This document shows positions 56,972 through 64,000 of a stretch of DNA of 64,000 nt, in pieces. The notes under the pieces are model-generated. The model was not told where the DNA came from, ran no database searches, and saw only the letters and a list, made by a program, of their open reading frames with translations. The DNA is from Tribonema minus (taxonomy: Eukaryota > Sar > Xanthophyceae > Tribonematales > Tribonemataceae), in NCBI GenBank assembly GCA_017506865.1, contig JAFCMP010000529.1, positions 372,001 through 436,000 on the forward strand. The letters run 5' to 3'. Positions within the stretch are counted from its first letter, which is position 1; each line of letters opens with the position of its first letter. The translations under genes were made by a program, and so were the position numbers.

Positions 56972-59900
56972 TCAAACGCTGCCGCGGCCGCCGCGACCCG
57001 TGGTTTTCGTAATGACCCCAGCTGTAGCCTCGCACTGCGTCGCCAGCTCCTCATCACAAAACCATCGGTCGCCATGCTTCAGGTCCGCTGCCAGGGCAGA
57101 GAGCTGCACGCCTGCCCCCGCGTCCTCCAGACTCTGCGCAGCCTCCGCAGCAAGCGCCTGCATGGTCTGGCACACCCCCGCTACCGTGTCGCTGTCGCCG
57201 TATGTGTGCTTGGCCACCAGGGCGCGCACAAGCTCTGTGCACAAGCCCGCATGTGTTAAGGCTCGCACGCCGCTGGGCTCAGCTTCCGCCAGCGCACACG
57301 CCGCCGCGCACACAGCCCGCACCAGGTCCATGTCCGTCTCTCTGTTTTCGGTAACTGTATACTTGTACACCGTCCTCTTGCGTTTGTGCTGGTGGGAGTC
57401 ATTGCAGCGGCGCAGGGCCTGGGTCAGCGCGGCAGCGGCGCCTGCAGCTAGCAGAGCGCAGGGGGCATCGCCTGGGGTGTAGGCGAGAGCCTCGATGGCG
57501 CCGATTGAACTCATCCGAACGCTTTTATCCGCGGCAGCGTCCGCCCACGGCTCCTTGTTGAGGCATTGCACCACCTAGGTGGCATGGGGAAGCAGGAAAG
57601 TGCGAGCAGACCCATCACATGCAAGAATGGCACACCAGCACTGTCAGTCTGGCAGCGGCAACAGCAACAGACATTATGATATAGATTCTGAAGTATAAGG
57701 TAACTTAAAGGAGTCATCATGATCCTCAGCGGCAGCGTTTGGCACTCAAATTTAAGGCTCAAACAAAGTGGCACGTGCAGGCTGTTGGCCACCCCACGTG
57801 GCCCGGGCCCCCTCTGAGATTCTGTAACGCAGTACACAACAGCATTGCTCATGCTCAGTGGCAGCGACGCTACACTCACAGACACACCATCATGATTGTC
57901 TGCCGTGGCATCTGTGCACGGCTCCCTACAGCTCGTCAGGCTCTCCACAAATACAGACTCTCGGACAGTGAGCGAGAGGCTTGCAGACCAACCACTGGGA
58001 CAAAGCGCGTCACACATTATCAACTTTGCAGAGAAAACTGAACGCAGCACATTCAATTTATGCAAATCCGCTGCGCTCGCGCTCTCACTGCAGTACCTGC
58101 TTGGTCAGGGAATTGCACACCGGGACATCAAGATGGGCATAGTATTACATGCATACAGTGACTGCAGGATCCGCTCCGCCCATCCGCGACCCTGATACCC
58201 AAAAAGCAACCGAGCACTTATGCTATAGTGAGGTCAGTCAAGACCGGGTCCCTCAAACTGTTGAAGTTAGATAATGTTAGGTTGTTGGCCTCACTCAGAC
58301 GCACCAGAAGAGCTCTTGGTTGTTGAAGTTAAGATGGGTGGAGCCGTGCTATTGCACGTTGAGCAGTGATATGACAGTTGAAGTTGGCATGAAGTTAAAG
58401 TTTGAATATCACCGTTGAAGTTCAATATCACATCAGGATAAATATCAACTTCAACAAGTGAGTAGTCAGCAGATGCCCCTGACATAGGGCTACAGCATGC
58501 CATAACCCAACTTCAATACCAGTTCTGCCCTGGAGACTTTACTACTGGACAAGGGCCTCGGTTGCTTCTTGGCTTTCAGGGTGACCGCCGCGGATGAGCG
58601 GAGCGGATCCTCTCTGAGACTGTCACATTCATAGTGCCTTAAATAGTCCATCTGAGTCAGATGCCACTTACCTCAGACTCTGAACAAAGTGGGCATGACA
58701 ACGACAATGCCGCTCCGTGTTGCACCCTTCATCGACAACGAAGACTGCGCACACAATTTCTACAGCAGTACCACTGCCACTGGCAGTTACACAACTTATA
58801 AAACCACCCTCATGAATACTATAGCTTCAGTTGCGTAGAATTCTGCCTGCAGTAGGCTGCGCAGCAGGCCCAGCGCATAGGGCTGCGTTGGACAGCCTTG
58901 TCGGAACATACCGACAACTTCTGCGCACTTGGGAGTTAACACTCAGATTTTGACACCAAACAGCTGTCAGTGGAGCTAATAAACATTTCATATGAACCCT
59001 GCGCCAGACTGACTGATTTGATGTATGCCATGTGTTGCAATGCTGAACACAATTATAGGGACAATCCTTTTTGACCTACTAGTAATGGTACTTGACATGT
59101 GTACCCCCGTACCTGCTGGCACACATCCGCCGCGGGCGCGTCCTTGTTGGCGCAATCCTCTTGCCAAAGCGCCTTGACAGCCAGGCAGCCCAGGCGCAGC
59201 ACGTTGGCGTTGTCCTCGTACGCACACAGGGCAGCCACCACTGCAGCCGCAGCGCCCTGAATACGTAGCTGTCTTGCGGCCTGCACACCAGCACCCGCCA
59301 GTAGACCTACACAGTCCAGCGCGGCTTCGGCTGCGGCAGTGGGGTCCGTGGCAGCGGCAGCCGCTGTGACAGCAGCAGCCGCAGCGGCGGCAGCAGTGGT
59401 GTCCGCAACAGCGGCGGCAGCAGTGGCATCCGCCGCGGTAGTGTCCACGGCTGCAGTGACGTCATCGGCAGTAGCAGTAGCAGTGCCACGCGCGGCAGCG
59501 GCGGCGGCAGAGGCAGAGTTGGCCGCGGCGGCGGCGGCGGCGGCAGTAGGGGGGATGGCAGCAGCGGCAGCAGAAGCGGGGGTGGCAGCAGCGACATGGG
59601 CATTCCTGGCCAAGGCGGCAGCACCAGTGCCGGTGGGCGGCGCAGCAGCCGTCGCGCGACGCAGCGCCTGCAGGACCGCCGTTGCACCGCCGCCCTGCCC
59701 AAAGCGCTTGGCGAAGTCGGCGACGTCGAGATCTGAGCTGTAGGCACTGTCAGTCAGAACGTTTGTGAGGACATCGCGCACGCAGTGCAGCACGCCGTCG
59801 TCGCCGCCGTGCGCCTGCACCGCAAGCACCAGCGCCTGTTCCACACGCGCCACGACTACCATGCGCCTGCAGTCCTGCCCCACTGAGTCACACTCCACAG

Positions 59901-60582
59901 GCGCCCAGTCTCGCTCCAGGGCTAGCGCGGCGAGGGCTCCACACCCGTCGCGCTGGAGCTCTGTGCTGGAGGGGTAGCGGGCGAGCGCCGCAATGACCGC
60001 AGGAACGGCGCCGGCGTGTGCGAGCTCCAGCTGGGCGTAGTCCTCGTGCGCTAGCCGGGCCATTGCGCGGCACGCCGCCGCCAGCACCGCCGCTGAGTCT
60101 TCGGCACTGCTGCGGTTGGCTACTGTGCCACTGCCAGTCCGAACTTTCGCTGGGGGGGGCGGCAGCGCTGCTGAGTCCGTGGCATTACTGGCGCTGCTGG
60201 TGCTGGCTGCTGTGGCGCTGTCAGCCCTGCCCTCCTGAGAATAAGGCGGTGCCGATGCGCACCCCTGGCCGCTGGCCAAGCTAGCGCTGCCTGTGGCAAT
60301 GGCGGCGGATGCGGCGCCGCTGCCACCGCTGGTTTTCGCAGCAGACTGGGTTACAGCAAGCTGCGCGCACAGCACGGCCACCGCGGCGCGTGATTGCGCC
60401 GCCGCAAGGAGTCGGACAGCGGGCGCTGGGTACTCCCATTGGGTCAGCGGCAGCTTGGGGGGGGGGGGCGACCTCTCGGCGGCCACGGCAGCATCGATCA
60501 GCGTTGAAATGGCGGAATCCCACCATGTGGCCGGATCGGCGACGCCTACTGGTGGCGGCGCAATATCGGGAGGGGTGGGCAT
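56972..60582 (-). CDS. Armadillo-repeat protein
   Basis: Two minus-strand exons, 60582-59113 and 57574-56972, join in phase (DVCQQ then VVQCLNKEPW) to give 690 residues. Armadillo repeats of about 40 residues are visible on both sides of a long alanine/threonine-rich linker coded at about 59,340-59,620. Examples are ACRAMARLAHEDYAQLELAH with AGAVPAVIAALARYP, ALAALALERDW, LRIQGAAAAVVAALCAYEDN and SIGAIEALAYTPGDAPCALL. Such proteins are protein-binding scaffolds; I cannot assign a specific subfamily. The start is the first ATG (60582) in the frame, but a cag at 60,594-60,596 could be an acceptor, so an upstream exon is possible. A poly-G run (60,456-60,465) sits in the exon. The plus-strand frames over it are shadows. 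Confidence 0.8.
58055..58195 (+). pseudogene. Protein-kinase catalytic-loop relic
   Basis: In the intron of the armadillo gene, on the other strand, a short frame reads ALSLQYLLGQGIAHRDIKMGI. This matches the kinase helix E and HRD catalytic loop (YLH..GIAHRDIKPENIL in active kinases), but the conserved Asn of HRDxKxxN is lost and the frame soon ends. No other kinase subdomain is visible nearby, so it is a fragment or coincidence. Confidence 0.45.
58260..58520. repeat. Cluster of AACTTCAA / TTGAAGTT motifs
   Basis: Six or more copies of TTGAAGTT or its complement lie between 58,262 and 58,516 in the intron of the armadillo gene. Confidence 0.6.
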
Positions 60583-61986
60583 GCCAGTGGCATCACCTGC
60601 ACCGGGAGTCACAAATTGATGAGTGAGTCACCTAACGGGCCCTCAAGTTGGCCTGCATTGCACGGCAGCGCCTGCTGGGCACAGCAATCGTTCACGCACA
60701 GCACGGCAGGTGCTTTCAAATTCAATTTGGCACTTTGACCAGACAAACTTGGCAGTGCCCATTGATGCCGTCTGCAACTGAAAATGTCACTGCCTCCTGC
60801 CCCTCTGAGTTGAAGTGTTTCAAGGTGGCCACTGTACTGTTATGTGTGTGCACCTTGGTGCATGCACAGACATGAACTACCGTAGTGACTAGCAGGCAAG
60901 CCTCGGCATGCCCATTTCAGGCAAAGATGCTGCCAATTTGAAAGTACTTTTATCAAAATACTATCATCAGAAAAGCGCCTGAGACACGCACATGCACGAA
61001 CCGTGACAAGGCGCGGATCTATTACACAACAAGCCACTCCAGTGAAGCGAAGAAGCTACAGAGAACGCCTATGGCATGATAGATGTGACTAATATGACAA
61101 GCAGAGAGCTGTTAGTTGGGCTGCTTACCCTTGTAAACGCGTCCAGAAACGGCGGAGCGCACCGTTTTCAGAGCCCACTTGAGCATATGCTGGACATGTG
61201 TGCAGCGAGCAGCGCACACAAGCAGGGCAGGGCAGCAGCAGCAGCAACAGCAGCAGCAGGCGGTAGCAAGAGCAGCATGATATCATGAGCACCAGCTCTA
61301 GGCGATGAGATGAGTATGTGGTGCGCAAGGGCCAGAGAGACCGCAGAGACCACAGCCACGCGGCAGGCAAGGACTTTAGCAGCAGCAACTGTTGCGCTGC
61401 GGCATGCATGCGGCTCGTGTCGTGTGTGATGTGATGTGATGTGTATTGCAGCCTCGTCAAATCTCTCGTCTCTGGCGAATATGAGCGCGGTGACACTGTG
61501 TGCAGCAGGCCATACTGTGGCCGCACTCACTTTGCTTGCTGGACCTCAGGCAGCGTCGCCGCTGAAAATGTGCCCGATGATCCTGTGCACAGTACACAAA
61601 CAGTTCAGTACAGTACAGTTACGTACAGCCAGTGAGGCCGCGCAGCAGCTTGTGCTTGTGCCAGAAAACTTGACATGTCGACATCAAGCCTTGATGATCA
61701 AGGTGACGTGCAGCCAGCTCCGCCTGTCTCGGATCACACCAAGCCGCTGCCTACCCCCCTCTACCCCCCCTCTGCACCACGCCAGCCAGGGCTCGGCGAC
61801 ACTTGCTGCATTAAAGCCACATCTGATTGGAGCTCTCGCGCAACCATCCGCTTTTGGAGCTCACCGCGAAGGGGCCACGCACGCTGGCGCGAGCTGGCTA
61901 CTGGCGTTAGCTCCCGCAAGCCCTGCAGCCCAGCCCACTCGATACACCAGCCGCATTCGCTGCCGCGCCTTTCCGCGTCAACCTGC
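60583..61986. other. Gap between divergent genes
   Basis: It contains the two 5' regions. A CAG-rich simple repeat lies at 61,227-61,262. From about 61,675 the frame of the downstream gene is already open, so its coding part may begin earlier than the ATG chosen here. Confidence 0.4.
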
Positions 61987-63108
61987 ATGAGCGACGATGC
62001 ATCTGATGATTCACATGACGCCCCGCGAGTGTCTCCAAAACAGCTCGTCAGCATGTTCCGCACGTTCAGTACTGCGGGCGCGATACGCAATCCCCCCGTG
62101 AGCTATCCCTGCTCTTTGTGGGAAAAGGGGCAGCATCTGCTTGTGCGAATAGGGTTGCCCGTGGCGGTGTCCAAGCACGTCCAGGCAGCAGAGGTCCAAG
62201 AGGGCAAGGGCGCGTACGGGGGCCGCAAACTCGGGGAGCCTGACTACCACATATGCTGTCTGGTACCTCGGCAGCGCCTGCTGCAAATGGTAACCTCCAG
62301 GGCTCCGATAGAGCACCTGGTTGTCACACGGAAGCTTCCCGTGTGGTTGAGATCACCTGTGAAACACTCACTGGGGGCGCACTCGCCAAGAAGGTCATTA
62401 CATACTGCACCAATCATGGGCTGGAGCTGAGGGACTGGAAGATTTTCAAATACTACGTGTGGGAAGTCAAGCAGGGCCTGTTGCGGGACGAAGGAGACTG
62501 GTAAGAATTGCTCAACACCGGACCGTATATTCTGGCGTAACATTTGTTTTATGTCCGGTGTGTATCACATGATATGATTCATCGCGTTGTACGCACGGAC
62601 CTCTTGCTGTCTGAACGCATTGTCGAATTATTCTAATCTAGCATTCAATTGGGGCCAGTCTGAGCATGATGGTTCGTTGCTGGCACTCACTCTCAGACTG
62701 GTGTGCATCTCGCGACTGCACGTGCTACTACAGTTACTGTAGTAATGTGTGCTTATGACGTGATTGATGGAGTGTGATGGGATGAAACGCATATGATGCA
62801 TGACCACCTCTGTGAATCACAATCATTATGTCTACTGTAATTTACAGTTACAGACTGTCCCCAACTTGAACCGTTGACTGCACAGGCCTGGCATATGGAC
62901 TCAAGTCACGAAGGACCTCAAGACGCATGTGCATGCAACGGTTACCGATGTTGGAACACTGGCAGGCGAGCAGCTGCGCAAGTACATTGAGCAGCATGGA
63001 GTCAACGCTCACGCGCAGCGTGTATGCGGTGCCCGTGCATTCGGTGGCCTCCGCAATATGATGGACGTGGACTCTGTGGCGACGCAGCGGCCCGTCCTGC
63101 CAGACTGA
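61987..63108 (+). CDS. Unrecognised two-exon gene with an apparent frameshift
   Basis: Exon 61987-62500 (donor gtaaga) and exon 62886-63108 (acceptor gcacag, stop TGA) join in phase. The first exon begins MSDDASDDSHDAPRVSPKQL and continues through SLWEKGQHLLVRIGLPVAV and EPDYHICCLVPRQ to VTRKLPV. There the frame must change to continue as VEITCETLTGGALAKKVITY, RDWKIFKYYVWEVKQGLL and, in exon 2, GIWTQVTKDL, EQLRKYIEQHGVNAH and GLRNMMDVDSV. A duplicated TG at 62,344-62,345 accounts for the shift. Both sides read like one well-folded protein of about 245 residues. An alternative ATG lies at 61675 in the same frame. No family recognised; it could be a true pseudogene, a sequencing error or an element-borne gene. 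Confidence 0.55.
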
Positions 63109-64000
63109 GTGCATTGCCAAGACTTATGAATCATTCAGGTGTGTGATGTAGGTGCCCTAATCTATTCAACAAGGTACCTGAAAGATTTTTATTGATGCCA
63201 ATTTAGAAATCTAGGCAACAGCACCTGCCAGTGGTCCATCACACCGTGGCACCTGTCAGAGGAAAAAAAATTGGAAGCGAATTTGTTGGAGAGCACCAGG
63301 ATTGATCGGCCACGGAGTCCGACGCGCCCTGAAAAATGGTCCAGACTGAGTCCGATCTCGAGAGGCTGACAAGAGCTTCTGAACAATGTCATCATACCTT
63401 TGCCACTTTTTTCAAAATTTGAACCTCATCATCCTAAACATCAAGTTGAAATTGAAGCTGACAACTAAGTTGAAGTTCTACAATTGCGAAGATATAAGTT
63501 CTACAATTGCGAAGATATCAAAATTGTGGCTGATTTTCATAAAATCTAACTGGGTGGGGCCTCCATAAAGGCCAACCGGTGCGGCAATTACCCATGGGTA
63601 GGGCGCACACGCCTGCCACAACGTCAGCCTGACAGACTGTGTCAGTGAGTGTGACACATAATATTCCATGCAGCGTATTTGGAAGGCAACAGTACTGTAA
63701 CATTCACTGTTCGACGACATGCAACAGCCGATGCAGTGCGCCTCACGTGCCCCACTATCCCAAAGCGAGAGGTACAGAGCAACCATTCTGCAGTTCCTTC
63801 ATCATGATAATGATTCACAAATCGCCGAATGCAGCCTGTGCAACACTGTACACCTTTAAGTTAGCACAGCACCTTCTTCATCCTAGGCACCGGCCAACTT
63901 GGAGCATTAAATTTAGGAGCCAGCTGCGGACATGGTTCACTGTACATGAAAAATTGCTCCTTGCATGGCGCAAGCCGTGTCCTCGACCAGCCAGTCTGAG
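63109..64000. other. Intergenic to window end
   Basis: AT-rich sequence with a TTGAA-rich patch at 63,436-63,478 and a two-copy repeat (AGTTCTACAATTGCGAAGAT) at 63,473-63,517. No gene supported. Confidence 0.4.

Noticed and set aside
1-64000. CRISPR arrays, integrated phage or bacterial operons
   Set aside because: Introns, gene structure and repeats are eukaryotic; the tandem repeats have no spacer-repeat pattern.

Overview
The window is nuclear DNA of a eukaryote. Genes are broken by GT-AG introns of a few hundred to about 2,000 bases, exons are more GC-rich than introns, and there are no bacterial-style operons. Long alanine, glycine and aspartate runs, a plastid- or mitochondrion-type N-terminus on an rRNA methyltransferase, and a secreted CGxCGG cysteine-rich protein suggest a microalga. 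A stramenopile alga is my best guess and a green alga the alternative; no rRNA or organelle marker settles it.

Layout. 1-4,060: a few candidate exons of an unrecognised gene (His-rich exon, Cys-rich exon). 4,892-10,975 (+): a complete nine-exon ZIP-family metal transporter whose splice phases all agree. 12,499-17,270 (-): a complete six-exon KsgA/Dim1-type rRNA adenine dimethyltransferase with an organelle-type leader, convergent with the transporter. 19,380-24,770 (+): a RanBPM-like gene (SPRY, LisH, CTLH, CRA), 5' end unresolved, probably the substrate-receptor-type scaffold of a CTLH/GID ubiquitin ligase. 26.6-33.1 kb: a tRNA-Ala gene, a 325-base tandem array and scattered copies of a repeat carrying half of that tRNA, surrounding a large intronless ORF. 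34,435-46,191 (-): a nine-exon gene for a secreted modular cysteine-rich protein. 48.4-49.1 kb: a small candidate gene. 49.6-54.9 kb: a 5'-truncated non-LTR retroelement (reverse transcriptase plus restriction-like endonuclease) and two more fragments in inverted orientation, with a long hairpin repeat between them. 55-56.6 kb: more of the tRNA-headed repeat. 56,972-60,582 (-): an armadillo-repeat protein. 61,987-63,108 (+): an unrecognised two-exon gene with an apparent two-base frameshift.

The most unusual signal is at exon edges. In the methyltransferase and RanBPM genes, and possibly the gene at the left end, stretches spanning an exon-intron boundary are repeated inside the neighbouring intron, splice site included. 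I call these exon-edge echoes. In two of the echoes nearly all differences from the real exon are synonymous, so they may have been translated, or may still be usable alternative exon ends.

All exon boundaries were worked out by eye from splice motifs, reading phase and family knowledge. No alignment or search was run.
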